A stretch of DNA of 64,000 nt from Diadema setosum (GCA_033980235.1 CM067075.1:27363150-27427149); one strand, 5' to 3'. Counted from the stretch's first letter, positions 24,798 to 37,650 are shown. Translations and numbers: made by a program. The notes: a model not told the origin generated them from the sequence alone.

Positions 24798-27700
24798 CGA
24801 CGACGACGACGACGACGACGACAACAACAACAACGACAACAACCACAGCAGCCGCAGCAGCAGCAGCAGCAGCAACAACAACATGACTAGCAAATGAGTG
24901 ATGGCGTTTTAGTAGCATCTGAAAATGCCACGGAGAGGGTTTTTTTTTTTTTTTGCGCCACGAGCAAGTAAGATGGGAGGCCCTGCCTACCTCTGAATCA
25001 GTGATCTAGTCAGTCACACCAAAAATCAGTTTTGTACCAGACTTAAACCATGGAGCACGACTATTATTTTTTCGCCCATTTCTAACGGTAGTCGCGTCGG
25101 AACCAGAATCGTAATAATGATTATGGTGTTTTAAATGGGCCCAACTGTGTTTCAGTTAAGTTAAAAAGCCCTGTTGACAGAGGGCGAAATTGACAAGCAA
25201 AGTGCGAATTGACAAGCAAAACATTCAAAGGATTTATGGAAAAGAAAAGAAAAAAATACACGAAAACCCCAAAACATGGTCACGAGAACATTTTCCAATT
25301 CGTCGAGAAAGGCACTACATAATCAGAACATTCTAGTATGTCACGCTGCTGAGCAGCTGGTGTTGCATATACATCGGTTGCAAAATGTAATTCAGTGATA
25401 TCAAAAACGGAGAGCAAACATTTTGACAACCTAAATTCATGTTTATCATTGTTCTCACTAAAATAGCGCTGAGCTCTTTTTTTTTTTCCGAGATAGGGCA
25501 GGTCGATTCGTAATGCAGTATTTGGTGAGGCGTACATTTTGATGGATTAAACGCTAGAAGGCAATGTACTTAAGTACTTGATCGCAAAATTCGTAGTATG
25601 ATAGGTCCAGTAACACGACGAAAGACGAATGTCAGAAAAAAGGAATACCTCAGAAAGCTTAGCAAAGCCGTAAAATCCATGGCGTTCACAGAAAGGCGCC
25701 ACAGTAAACCACACTGCTTCATATTTTAATGTTTGCATGCGTGCACCTTAATTGCAATGTATGTACTGTAATTAAAAGTAACAGCATGTGAAAAGCAGTG
25801 CTCAGTGATGGTGGTTATAGATAAAAATATTAATCATTGACGATAGGCCAGCTAAAGGAGGAAAGCCAAGATGTGTGTGTTTGTGTGTGCGTGTTTGTAT
25901 GTATGTGTGTAGGTACGTAATATAATAAAAGAAAATTTCAAGAGGACGAGTTTTTAGCATCATTATACTGAATGTCTAAATGTTTGTTTTTTTAACATGC
26001 CATGGACCTTTGAGCTGCAAATGTGCTCATGCGCGAGAAGGTAACATCTAAGTTGTTGCTGCTCTTGTTTTTATCATCATTGAGTTAGGTTTCAAGTGGA
26101 AAAGGACTTTGACCTATAATGAGGATGGAGAACATAACAGAAAGGGAGCTTGAAATATTAAAAAAAAAAAGAATGTTCATGATTGATAGAAGCAGATGAA
26201 ACACTCTTTAGTTCTTGTTGTTACAGTCAATTGATCCTAATCATATTCCATGTAACTTGAATTTTATCTCCCAACAGAAGAGATGGAATCACAAGCTTAA
26301 TACATTGCAATTATAACCAGCCCCGGGGAAGAAATACGGAACAATTTCCTATCATTATTCTTATTTGATTTCAATATTTATTGTACTGAAGTCAACATAT
26401 GAATAAAATATTATGGGGAAACAAAGGGACCTTCATAAAAACCATACATAACAAAAAACAATGGTAATTGATACACGTAACGCCTGATTCCCTAAAAGCA
26501 ATTTATGAGACTATAAAACTGAAGTAAGAATTAAATAAGGCAAGAAGGGAAAACCCCGAAACCGATCCCTGTGCTCCGTGTCTTGTTCATGAAAATTAAT
26601 TCTTCCATACTTTGTACATGACACTCATCGAGCTCATAACACATTTCATGTGCTCAATGCATCTGAGAATGCGAAATACGCGACACGATACTCCCTCGAG
26701 GGAATCTGGCTGTAGCAGAACGCAGGTACAAACTGATATAATGTATAGTATCAAGCGACCTTTTTCCCCTTACTTTTCTTTAGTTGTCCGTGTTGGAAAC
26801 GAACCATGCACTTATGTTTTTTTTTTTTCTCTCCGCTTAATGCTAACATTGATTACTTGTGAACAGCTCTCATCGCGTCTACATCTGCTTCTGCTCCGTA
26901 GCTGTCAAACTCTTTCTCCCCTCCCTCCCTCTCTCACTCACATTTATATCTTATGTTGTGGCAGTCCCATCACGCCTATCGTCACTTGATAGCTGAAAAT
27001 ATCTCGACTTTGTCGCCTGGGATACCGTCCTTAAAGACCCGCATTCCCCCCACCCCCGACCTCAAATTCATGTCATGTGAATTCTCATTCCATGCCGACT
27101 TCTTCCAATGAGAACGGGAACTCGCATCATTACATTCAGGGATATTGTTTAATAACGCCCATATTGACCAAATTTAATGTTTGTAGTAAGTATTTGCTAT
27201 CTTATTTACTGTGTACCAACTGCATTGTAAGCTTCACCCCTAAGAACAAAAGATAGTAGGCAAATCTTTCTTAAAGTTTTTGATGTCACCAACAGTGAAG
27301 TCATCTGAAATAAGGATAACAACATCTAATGGTATGCACCATGACGTAACAATAATTGAACCAGCTCAAAATAGCAATATTATGTATTTCAATACAATAC
27401 AATAATAATGCAATACAATTCTACACTTTCCGCAATTGATCCTAAAATATTTTCCACCGAATGTTGCAATGATTATCACAATTAAACGATTATGTGACGT
27501 TTTCTACTATCATGACTATTGACCTATCTTAGTATTGTGAGTTTGTGCATTAGGCAAGGTTAAGTGCAAGCACTATGACTATAGGCAATGTAATGCTTGC
27601 AGCCTCCTTCATTATGGTGATGACAACGCAAAACGCAATATTTTTCCCTAGTTTCTTTCTTCCCCATAATTTCATAGCAAAACTTATTGGGCGTCAAAGG

Positions 27701-27864
27701 AAGATGAAAAATGAAATGATGAAAAAACAACTTCGAACAAACAGCTGCAAATCTGTGATTTGTAGACCTTTTTTTTTTTTTTTCATCAGCAGAAAGGCAA
27801 GATGGAATAGTGGATGCCAGGGGGACATTCTAACCCCTTGTGTGCCACGTTTATTTCCTGTCCA

Positions 27865-27867
<3 letters not shown>
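23222..27867. other. Noncoding block with one CCAAT-like island
   Basis: No protein-coding gene recognised. At 24480-24700 the sequence is non-repetitive and contains TTGGCCAATAGTCCATTGGC (24513-24532), two oppositely oriented CCAAT-type motifs. Scattered CAA units lie near 24017-24090. A plus ORF at 24368-24886 runs from this island into the CAA/CGA repeat and is not credited as a gene because half of it is poly-Thr. Confidence 0.35.
24724..24884. repeat. (CAA)n array with a CGA block
   Basis: About 160 bp of CAA trinucleotides containing a run of CGA units near 24798-24822, ending in CAG/CAA. It is translatable as poly-Thr, poly-Val or poly-Leu depending on frame; none of these is credible as a protein. 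Confidence 0.97.
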
Positions 27868-27906
<39 letters not shown>

Positions 27907-28030
27907 CGTGTGTGAGTGTGTGTGTGTGTGTGTGTGCGTGTGTGTGTGTGTGTGTGAGTGTGTGTGTGTGTGAGTGTGTGTGTGTGTGAGTGTGTGTGTG
28001 TGTTGTGTGTGTGTGAGTGTGTGTGTGTGT

Positions 28031-28093
<63 letters not shown>

Positions 28094-28127
28094 TGTGCGT
28101 GTGTGTGTGTGTGTGTGTATGTGTGTT
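27868..28127. repeat. Long (TG)n microsatellite with GAGTG/GCGTG interruptions
   Basis: About 260 bp of TG dinucleotides, the longest dinucleotide array in the window. Single-base variants (GAGTG, GCGTG) recur along it, which suggests duplication of interrupted blocks. Poly-His-Thr minus-strand ORFs come from it. Confidence 0.97.
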
Positions 28128-28180
28128 GGTGACATTTGTGCACATTTGACTCATAGGCACACGAAGGGTTTACTAGAAAA

Positions 28181-29241
28181 GGCCGTGTCACACCTTTCTG
28201 GGCAAGCTACGCGGGTTTGTTGCGAGTAGGGATTTTCCAGCACGCAGGAGAATTTTCTGCGGTCGGACAAGAATGTTTGGGGGGTTTCGCACATGTGTCT
28301 TACCTGTTACACGCGTGCTACTTACCTTCTACTTGCGTATATTCCGTGTGACCTGCGTGAGGGATTTGAAACTGATCCGTTTTCTGTTACGAGCGACTTA
28401 CGGGTACTGCGAAGTACCTGCGTTGGAGTTGCCTGCGAGGTGCTGCCGGTAAGGGTCTCCTACTGGTGTTCTGCGTGTACCTCTGCGGGCAACCCTAACC
28501 CCCACCCCTCACTCGGAAGAAGGTTTAATTCTCAAGGGGGAGTTTTGCGGGTTGACTTGGGGGGAAACAAATTTGCTACCCGGAGCTCTCTACAGTTGGT
28601 CTTCACCTGACAGTACCTAGCGCGTTTCTCGCCCGTAGTTGCCCGGAGGTGCGCACACAAGTCCGACTTAACCGCAGCCAAGTTTTGAACATGACAAAAA
28701 CTTTTTCCGGATGAGTCGTGGGGATTGCCCGCAGAGGTCCACGCAGAATGCCAGTAGGAGGCCCTTAGCGGCAGCATCACGCAGGCAACTCCCACGCAGG
28801 TACTTCGCAGTCCCCGCATGCGGCCAAGATAATGACATTCTGTGGGACTTCTGCCATTCCTTCAGAGGAATTCCCTCACTGAGTTGTCAGCGCCACGCAC
28901 CTGTCACGCAGGTCACACAGAATACCCGCAAGTAGAACTTAAGTAGAACGCGTCCAGCAAGTGAGACACATGCAAAACTCGCCCAAATCCTTGTCCGCTC
29001 TCAGAAATTGTTCGGTATGCTGGAAAATCCCCACACGCAATAAGCCCGCGTAGGTTGCCCATGAAGGTGTGACAGGGCCTAAATATGGTTGCGGGTAAAA
29101 AGGATGCGCACCTCCGGGCGACTACGGGTGAGATACGTGCTAGGTACTGTGATGTGCGGGTCATCTGCGGGGACCTCCGGGTAGTAAAAATTTTTCTTCG
29201 CAAGTCGCACGCAAGGCTTGCCCGGAAAGGTGTGCACGGCC
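28181..29241. mobile_element. Palindromic MITE-like element with about 350-bp arms
   Basis: The left end GGCCGTGTCACACCTTTCTG (28181) recurs inverted as GTGTGACAGGGCC ending at 29079. The match continues inward with moderate divergence to about 28500 and 28725. Translations of the two arms on opposite strands share LRSTCVGVAC and TSAGNP, an independent sign of inversion. A further inverted copy of the tip (GGTGTGCACGGCC) ends at 29241. The 29090-29170 piece matches, inverted, the spacer at 28605-28660, so the element looks composite or contains a relative. No transposase frame. The GGCC(G/C)TGTCACAC ends suggest a PIF/Harbinger-type MITE, but no clear target duplication was found. Confidence 0.65.
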
Positions 29242-30317
29242 TTAACTCCCTGAGGCGACTTACTGCTGTCAGCGAAGTCAAGCGGTGGAGCGACTGGCGT
29301 TGATTAGTAAAGCTTTAGCCGCTTGCTTGCTGTTCGCCGCGGCCTGACCTCTCATTTACAGCCACCAATAGAAGACTGGCTGAATTAACCCATTTAGAAC
29401 AATCACATAAGACTACCATTTAGTCCGTGCGAAATCAAGCAGCAATGTTGTAGAAAAGAAATTCATTCATCAGCATATTATTGGAAACAGACTTATTTGT
29501 GTAATTCTCAGCCATTAGAGATACAGATTTTTCTTTGCATTCTATTCTTTCATTTCATGGTACTATTTCTTTCCAGACCTGGGTCATACTCATTCTACCG
29601 TGTTCTGAAGATATTTTTTTCTTTTATTTTTCATGAAATCACCAAGCTATCTCTCACAGCTTGCTTTTTCATTGGTGAACAGTTACCAAATCAACGGTTG
29701 TGTACTTAAGTGTTTATCGCTATCGCGTTTTTATCTGCTTCATTCTATTCAGCTACGGCATAATAAATTTTGCAAGATGTGGTGATTATAGAAAGATGGA
29801 GTGAACTTTAAACTGTTCGATGTAAGGAAACATGTCTGAATACCTCAAAAAACCAAGAAAGGAAAACAGAACATGAGCATAAACATGCTACAAGATTTGA
29901 ATGCTAATACCAAAGGACTGGTTTTTCATAAACGTGAACAAAGTTCGACAGAGAACCAGAGGTTTATTTCGTTCGGAGCAAGATCAAATATGAGGATCTT
30001 AGAGAATATGCGTGCATGTCTGAAATTAATACAGAGCTGCGATTTGACGAAAACATAAACGAAATATAGATATAATCTTTTGTTGTTTTGTGCTTGATTT
30101 TGTTGACTCTATTTTCTGTTTCTGCTTCGTCCGCTTTGAAAATTGGCCGGCGCGGCGGTACTCTGTTTGATAAAATGTTCGCAAAGCCTCCTCAACGCGA
30201 TTCAAGTGATCGTGGAGTATATAGACACAAATGCTTCAAGCCGCACCACGGACTGAGAATAAATCTCAACACGTACAGAATTTTCGAATAAAAAAAAAGA
30301 CAGAAACGTAAACTTAC
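29242..30317. other. Noncoding block beside the minus-strand exon candidate
   Basis: The region 30088-30291 has a 67-codon open frame beginning at TTG and not ATG, ending at a TAA inside AATAAAAAAAAA. Its translation is not low-complexity but no acceptor was identified. On the minus strand, a possible 3' splice site (TTTATTCTCAG) lies near 30260, about 60 bp past the donor at 30317. That would be an unusually short intron. No protein recognised. Confidence 0.3.
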
Positions 30318-30505
30318 GTAAACAAATCGTCAGCCCGTCTTCTTCCGAACGTGACAGCAAACGGAAAGTGGTCGATTGTAGTGATGTCTTGTTTTTCGTG
30401 TATTCCTTCCTGCTCTGTTGAGTTTTTCCTTGTTTCAAGAGCTGCGGGCATCACCAAGAGTAGCTGCATCAGTCGGAAGAAAGTAAGTAGGAAACAAAAT
30501 CTCAT
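30318..30505 (-). CDS. Candidate first coding exon of a secreted protein
   Basis: On the minus strand an ATG at 30505 opens 62 codons that end two bases into a codon at a consensus donor, GTAAGT (starting at 30317). The start MRFCFLLTFFRLMQLLLVMP has a basic N-terminus and a hydrophobic core ending near PAALE, like a secretory signal peptide. The rest is polar and ends IDHFPFAVTFGRRRADDLFT. The GRRR after a Phe resembles the amidation-plus-cleavage signal of peptide precursors (TF-Gly-Arg-Arg-Arg), but this is suggestive only. The downstream exon was not found with certainty. Alternatively the exon begins at an acceptor near 30454 (ATGCCCGCAG) and the ATG is irrelevant. I recognise no family. 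Confidence 0.35.
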
Positions 30506-31082
30506 TAGCTAACACTTGAAAAAAAAAAAAACCTCTTGCTTTTGTCGAAAGTAAACACATCAAGACGTTGTTACTGAGAAATAGCGTTTGTTTCAGGTAT
30601 CATTCCTTTCAATTGTTGCTGTTGAGATTTTTATTGTCAATAAAAGGGAAAAGTTTACCAAAATATAAACCAAGCTGCAGGAATATTTCATTCGTAACTC
30701 TCTTGAACGAATAATGTCTTAGAATAAATTTGTGTACACGATTGTTTGTTGTTGTTGCAACATTGTGATAGAATGGGAACCTCCATATCTTTTGTTGTTA
30801 TCATTTCCTATATTCTGACATTGCACAAGTATTTCGCAAATTACTACAGTTGTATAATATCCATTTTAATAGTTTCAAATATCACATGTAATCTCGGCGT
30901 GAAATCTTGTCCTTCGAAACCGCTGTAGACATGATTATAAACATGGAACAGCGAAAATAATGTTATTGATTACCAGAGAGAGTATGGAATGTGCAATGTT
31001 AAATTTTCTTACATCCGTATGGACTGGGTAGCGCAATCGCCATCTTCAGTTTATTCCCTCAACCCCTTTTTTTCTTCCTTGT
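30506..31082. other. AT-rich noncoding block
   Basis: No repeat family or gene recognised. If the exon at 30318-30505 is real, its minus-strand promoter or 5' UTR would lie at the left of this block; there is no clear TATA or initiator arrangement. Confidence 0.3.
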
Positions 31083-32049
31083 TTAACCCTATAAAGCCCA
31101 AGGGGGGGGGGGGCACATTGTGCCCCCCTACCATATTTCCGTTTTCCACTCCTACACCCTTTACCCGATTTCAACCAAATTTGGTGACTTTTCCTAAAAT
31201 CTTATTGCGCACATTTTGATGTATAATTTAGCTATATCCGATATTGCTGATTGCCATGGCAACCATAAACTGACAACCATGTTCGTCAGATTTTGCATGA
31301 TTTTTGGTTCCAATTTCAGTTAACAATACAAGAATGGATGAAATGGGAATTTTCTTGGCTGTAATTTGCTGAAGGACCAATTGAAGGGTCAAGGAATTAT
31401 GGTTGTGAATTACCCTGAAATGGTTTTCTTATTATTTCCTTTATTTTCTATATGACATAGGCATTAAACAATAGATATGATACAAATAATCGAAAATACA
31501 GCATTTTCCAAAGACTACCCTCTGTTTTGTGTTATCTTCACGCAAGCTTTGCCTGTAATTATGTTTATCATATCATCAATCTGCAAACTCAAAATTACAA
31601 TATTTTGGAAAAATGAAATGCGATACCAATATATGTATTCATTCCAAGCAATACATTATAGGCTTTATATATTTCTTTATATTGTAATGAATAGCGAGCC
31701 CATGTGTTGACCTTGAGAAACCATAACAAATAGTGAAGGTTGACTTGCTTTTCCTTCGTGGGAGATATGAAAATGATTGATATAAAATAAAAAGATATAT
31801 ACTGGGGATAAAGAAAGAAATTTTATCGTATTTCCTATGTATTTCTTTATATTTTGGTAAATAGCGCCCTCAGTGGATGATCTTGAGAAATTTCAAATGT
31901 TGGGTCATGTAGAGTACGAGTTGCTCTACCCATGTGCCAAATATGACGGCCATTTTTTTATAATAAAGAAGTTATATAGGGGGCACAATGTGCCCCCCCC
32001 CCCCTTGGGCCTGGAAGGGGTCAAAATAGCTTGGGCTTAATAGGGTTAA
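31083..32049. mobile_element. Non-autonomous piggyBac-type element with TTAA duplications
   Basis: Ends read TTAACCCTATAAAGCCCAAG (31083-31102) and, inverted at the right, TTAACCCTATTAAGCCCAAG (ending 32049), one mismatch in 20. TTAA flanks with CCC-starting termini are the hallmark of piggyBac transposons (family knowledge). A second inverted pair lies just inside: a G run plus CACATTGTGCCCCCC near 31102-31128 and GGGGGCACAATGTGCCCC near 31979-31997. The interior of about 850 bp is AT-rich with no transposase domain; the 77-codon frame at 31477-31710 is undistinguished. It therefore depends on a transposase made elsewhere. The interior holds ATTGCCATGGCAAC at 31250, close to an X-box. Confidence 0.8.
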
Positions 32050-34975
32050 TGTTGCCTTCTCATTTGGCTTGCATGTTCTCCATTCCCACCCGTCAAGCCA
32101 CATAAAACAACGACAACGCACATTCCTCGTGTAAGCGCCCATCCACCAGATTCATTATTAGCGCCCCCTATCGAGAGAATTATGCTAACCAAAGGGAATA
32201 TATCACTCGAAAATAAACAAATCATTTCGTAATTAGCTCACGCGCACATTTCGGAAACTGACCCTTCTCTTTCCCCATTTGGTAAAGCACTTCACACGTT
32301 TCAAAGAGACATAATGCAGTAGGCTGCCCGACTTAACAGTTATATATTATGGAATTCATGGTCAAAAAGAATGAATTTGCATAGACCAGGTGACCAGAGA
32401 AGCCTTTCAATCAAAGTACAATCGGTGATGAATCATTTCATATGCTTTGTATGTAGTAACAAATTATTTCTATAATTCAATATTGCCAAATATTAGCACT
32501 AGGCTTTGATGACAGACAGATTTGCTGGTAAGCACTATGAATGATTTTCATTTTCATGTAATTTCAACAAAAGTATGAAGTACAGCAATGATATTTGAAT
32601 ATACATACGAAATCAATGCAGTTCATTTTTTATGATAGGGAAAGCATAATCTAAGCGACTTTGTTGTATCATAGAAAAGTTGTTGGAAATGGAGGGAACG
32701 TCTGAAAAGCTTGGCTAAGCCGCTTGTAAAATGCAGACCCTGTATGAACAATAACTGATAGTAATGGACAAACAAGACAATAAAGCAGATTTCCCACATG
32801 GATGCATGAATGATCATTAACATCACAGATGCTTATCTCGATGAATTTAAACCAAAAGCCTGTTGTGGCAAATGACCTTTTTCCCCTGCTTTGTAAATTC
32901 GCAGACAAACTATTTTAATATCCTAATATACAGAAAGACTATACGAAGGCTATGCATCATTTGTTATATGGTTCTATGAACTATTCTTGTTTTATTTATC
33001 TTTCTGGGTAAATACCAGTAAGGTACATAGGACTTGCTCAAAATACAAGATGTCCGAAGAATGTTCCGCGAACTTAGAAATATTGTTTACAGTAAATAAG
33101 TGATTGAGCGCGCACTTGTAACTAATTGAGTGTGCATTGCTAGCGACGTTAGTGAGCGTTATAGCGACAAGCCACATTCACGCATCTCTGAGCGGTCATT
33201 AGTACCGGTCATTAGTACGCGGTCAGTGGTAAAAACTTATGCCCGCTGGGCATGTTAGGCAAACATTAAAGATTGGCAACGTGATTGCTCTCAACCAATC
33301 ATTTGATGAGGATCCATAGCACCATTTTATAACACACAAAAATATACACGCACACACACACACGCACATGCACACCGAACACATACTTGTGGTGAGTGAT
33401 ATACGGTTATACGTAGAATGCAATCATAAGCTATAAAAAAAAAAAAAAAAAAAAAGAAAAGCTCGGAGAGCGCAGACCTCCGCCAAGCAGCTCATTTCCA
33501 CCCATATTGTGAGTTCCCACTGCATTATAAAAATGATGGGTCATTTTAGTCAATGATCATCATAATAAATAAGTGTACAAAACAGAGTGGTGGCGATTCT
33601 AAATAAGTGGGGTACTTATTGTTGAGCATGATGAAAACGACCCTATATCCGAATGATAAAGAATAATGATAACAAAAAAAAAAAAAATACTGAATCCAAA
33701 CGGTCATCCCTATCATTTCCAAAATTAAACATCTATATTTTCTTGTGTCATTATCAACTTTTCTTGAAAATGCCACTCAAATTCGTCGGAGAATTTGCGA
33801 TCTATTTTGCAAACACATAAACAAAAGAACAAACAAAAATCAAACAAACAAACACTTGCACAAACATAACCTCCTTCACGGAGGTAATAAGAGACGATAC
33901 GGTAGTCTTCAATCAAAAAGAACACTCTCCGTAATGACAGCGAATGAAAATAATATGCAACGTAGTCGTCTACAGCAGAAGGTACACAGCGTGTTAGCAA
34001 CATTCCAGCATAATCGGGGGAGAAAGAAAGGAACAAAATCAAAGAAGAAAGGAAAGCAATTTCGAGGTGTCTGAACTGAAACATCTGCCCCAAAAATAGT
34101 CTTGAAAAGGGACAGTCTTCCTGATAACGCAGCGGCAATGTATATCCCTTTACATCCACTGTTGTTTTCCAACGAAGTTCATGCTTCATCATAAAATCAA
34201 CGCCTAGAGGCAAAAGAAATACTGAACATGTGCTGCGATTGGATATGATTGTTTGGGGAATCATGATGTACTGGCTGAACAGTGTACTCCAAACAAGAAT
34301 GAGTACGCCATGCATGACTTATAAAATGTTTGTGTTGCACGTCACTTGAGATTTTTTTTTCTGATGTCTTGAATTTGTTCGTTGTTGCTGTTGTTAATCT
34401 GGGGTTGCTCGCGATTGCGAGACCCGAAGCAACGCCGCGTTAAATCGTAGATGACTTGCCATGTTCGTCATAAAAACTAGCTAAATAAGAATCCCTTCAT
34501 AAAGTATGATAATGCAGCTGTAATTACTATTCAAGTGTGCATCCAGTTGTCGTGAAAAATATTTGACAAGAAGATTGCCGAGCAGCGAATTATTTCTCAT
34601 CGGCAAGAATTTAGTAATGCCTCGATGAAGTCAATTGAAGGCAGACTATTACAAAACCAAAATTAAAACGCTTTTAGAACCCTGGGAGGTCTTGTAACAA
34701 GGCATTCTCCATATTTCGCCGATTGTTGTTACTTAAGAATGTTGACATCACATTGCGTAGTTATCATAATCATTTGCCTGAAGCAATATTGTGTCAAAAG
34801 CGGAAGGGGGGGGGGGGTGCTAAGATGGCAGTAGAGTTGGGTAAAGCAACCCTTGAGACAGTGTGAGAGTTGCCTGCATGCAATACACATATTTTTTATT
34901 TGTGTTTTATGGTTTTGAAGTTTAAGGATCATTGTACTATTGTTTGCAGCAAGACACATCGGCATATTGCGTGTG

Positions 34976-34978
<3 letters not shown>
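32050..34978. other. Noncoding block
   Basis: The stretch 32140-32260 is non-repetitive, with GCGCCCCCTAT and GTAATTAGCTC motifs. Further right are an A run near 33435, AAAC-rich DNA near 33820-33870 and a G run near 34806. Several 60-200-codon ORFs on both strands at 33.7-34.3 kb overlap each other and carry no recognisable domain. Confidence 0.35.
33458..33890. repeat. Possible interspersed repeat with AGACCTCCGCC ends
   Basis: The left part has GCGCAGACCTCCGCCAAGC (33470-33488), and the right part has ACATAACCTCCTTCACGGAG (near 33864-33883). I recall these phrases as recurrent ends of dispersed repeats in marine invertebrates. Taking them as two ends of one relic is an inference; no ORF or target duplication supports it. 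Confidence 0.25.

Positions 34979-35043
<65 letters not shown>
34979..35043. repeat. (TA)n microsatellite
   Basis: About 65 bp of uninterrupted TA dinucleotides. Confidence 0.97.
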
Positions 35044-35044
<1 letters not shown>

Positions 35045-35231
35045 CTTTTCCCCGTTGTTGTTGTCATTGTTGTATATTTGTTTTCAAGAGCCAAAAATGT
35101 ACGTGTGCTCGGGTGGGGGGGGGGGATGTTCCCTCAGCCTCTGCATTAAAGACGTGCATGCATAGATTCCACAGTTATTTGCATCATTATTTATTTACAG
35201 GAGATGATTATGTTTATAATGTTATGATTTC

Positions 35232-35249
35232 TGTTGTTGTTGTTGTTGT

Positions 35250-35321
<72 letters not shown>
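35232..35321. repeat. (GTT)n microsatellite
   Basis: About 30 GTT units with one GTC near 35261. Poly-Val plus-strand and poly-Asn minus-strand ORFs come from it. Confidence 0.97.
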
Positions 35322-36446
35322 CACGTTCAGCACACAGCGCAATATGGCAGCACACATAATTCCTACCATAGATGACAGAAGTCAACTCAAAGAATATGAG
35401 CATCATACCATTAAATCTATGTATGTATACGTATATAAATAAAGATAAACTCTTTCTATAGTAGCGTGAGTGTGTTGTTTCCATTTCGCAACCAACCCTC
35501 ACACCAAAATAAAAAGCAAAGAAAACATTATGATTATATAAATAATGTATAGGCTAAGAATTGTCCAATATAAAGTCATAAGGGAAGAGGAATCCCGCAA
35601 TACCTGGTGACAATTATTCAAAAAATAAAGTTTGAATGATTTGCAGACATGCCCTAAAGGGCGTAGAAAATCAACAATCATTGCACGGATCAAAAGCTGC
35701 CATGCAAACCTGCTGGGAAGCGATATGGGTATACGTACAGTATAGTGCCTGAATAATGCATCAACCATATTCTGATTATCATAATGAACACAGCTCAATA
35801 TACATGCATACAAGTGTGTGTTATGTATGTTGTTTCTAGCTGAATATAACGGAAAAATAATCATGAAAGATACATGCCACTCCAGGTTGAAATGGACTCA
35901 CCTTGCAACCGAGATATCTTTTTTTTTTTTTTCATGCATAATGAGCCGGTCATTTCATTTTGAGTTATATCAAGGCTGTTACTGCAAAAACGACATGTGA
36001 TAAACTATCAATGGTCATTGTCTCTGGCTTTGCCCTTCGATACGTATTATGAGACCGCACTGCAGCAGTTACTGTAGGTGATTTATTTTCGATGACCGAC
36101 ATCAGTTGTGAGACCATGTGCCGGTATGTACGTCATAGCAGCTGGATTCTTTTCTTTTCTTTTCTTTTTTTTTTTCGGCTTGGCTTGTTCCACCCCCGCA
36201 TTATACAAGACGGATTGCGGGTTTCATCATTTCGTTTGTCCATTAGATTTGGTTCGCCATAATGCCCTTATCCCCCGTAGATACATTTCGCTTTGAGATC
36301 TCTTTCATTATCTGTAGATTAACTATGAGTGTTCGCGTCGCATGTCAACTTTTATCTAATTAGCTGACGCGGTGTGCGTAACAACGAGTCCGTAATACCA
36401 ACGAATGCAATGTGCATATGTCCCTTTTATTTCCTTTCTCTCTCTC

Positions 36447-36483
<37 letters not shown>

Positions 36484-37650
36484 ATATCTGTATATCTGTC
36501 TGTATGTTTTTATATGTTGCCTTCTCTTTCTCTCGCAAGAAACTAAAAGAGAGCTACTTTAACGTGGAGACGGGAGGGAATGTAGCGAGTGATTATATGA
36601 TTATAAGTTGTCAGTGGAACCGGTGTTTCATCTCGGAACAGGTAGACTGCAGGCCGTTCGGCAGCATCTACTGTATTTCAGCAAAGAAGTGATTAGAGAT
36701 CCTGTCTCATAACTCATTACGGAAGATCAAACGAACTTGGAGATCCATTAGTGAATTAATAATTGCCGTTTGATGTCAGCTTAATCAGGGCTGAGTATTG
36801 ACAGCGGAGGCAAATGTACCGTATCCATTTTGATCGACCATCCGTTTAGCAATGACACGGGTTGCTTTCACCTGGATAAATTCACCTTGAAATGGGGAGA
36901 GGGAGAAGGATTAAATTACCGTCCGCTTCCCAGACATGACATGACATTTACAATTCTTAAATACCCATCACTCAAGCAAGTAAATGTTTGTTTGTTTGTT
37001 GTTTTTTTTATACGTGCATGCACGTCTAAGTCAGATATTTGGTTGTAAAAACAATATTCAGCTCACATCCGTTTCTCCATCTCGCCTTGAATAAGGATCA
37101 AGCTTCTAATATTGCCTGACCCGCCTTTTTTTTCACGGGGTGGCGGGTTTTCATGCATGAGCTATCACGCGCATCTATGCAAATAAGGGAAAGCAACACC
37201 TGCCTCGTGCGTCAGCTTCAACGGACGGCGGAGACGAATCGGAAGAGTTTGTCCGGCAAATCGCCGGCGAATTCAATTTAGCAGGAGGGGAAGGACGCTG
37301 CAGTTCCTGACCTGTTCAAGCGGATTCACGCCTCGTCCAGCCCCCCATCGGTTTGTCCTGATTTGTTCCCTGAGGTCTTAGGGGTGATGGAGGTTGGTGA
37401 TTCCATCACCATTCTTTGACAGCTTTCCCCCTGCTCCCGTTGGGAGCTCGTTTTCTTAAAAGGAAGTGAACAACCGACCTATATCCATTTGACATCAGGC
37501 AGTTGCAAATCCCTGTAGTTGTATTCGTTCCGTTGGTTAATCCTTTAAAAATAGATTTGGTTATAGCTTAAAATATATGTTAGGATTTAGCTGAATTCTT
37601 GCGAGTTGTCATATCTGATATACGGAATTGAAGTATCAAAACAATGAGAT

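Noticed and set aside
24368..24886. 172-residue ORF with poly-Thr tail
   Set aside because: Half is the CAA/CGA array. The N-terminal part lacks splice or start support and is treated as a possible regulatory island.
27694..28191. 165-residue His/Thr-rich minus ORF and Cys/Val-rich plus ORFs
   Set aside because: Translations of the TG array; the flanking residues match nothing.
28293..28819. Two homologous ORFs with LRSTCVGVAC on opposite strands
   Set aside because: Also mirror translations of inverted arms.
30440..30482. Plus-strand micro-exon between TTTCAAG and GTAAGT
   Set aside because: Only 43 bp, and it overlaps the better-supported minus-strand exon candidate.
33725..34315. 196-codon minus ORF
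   Set aside because: It starts at a non-ATG codon, overlaps open plus frames, has no domain and lies in A/T-rich DNA.
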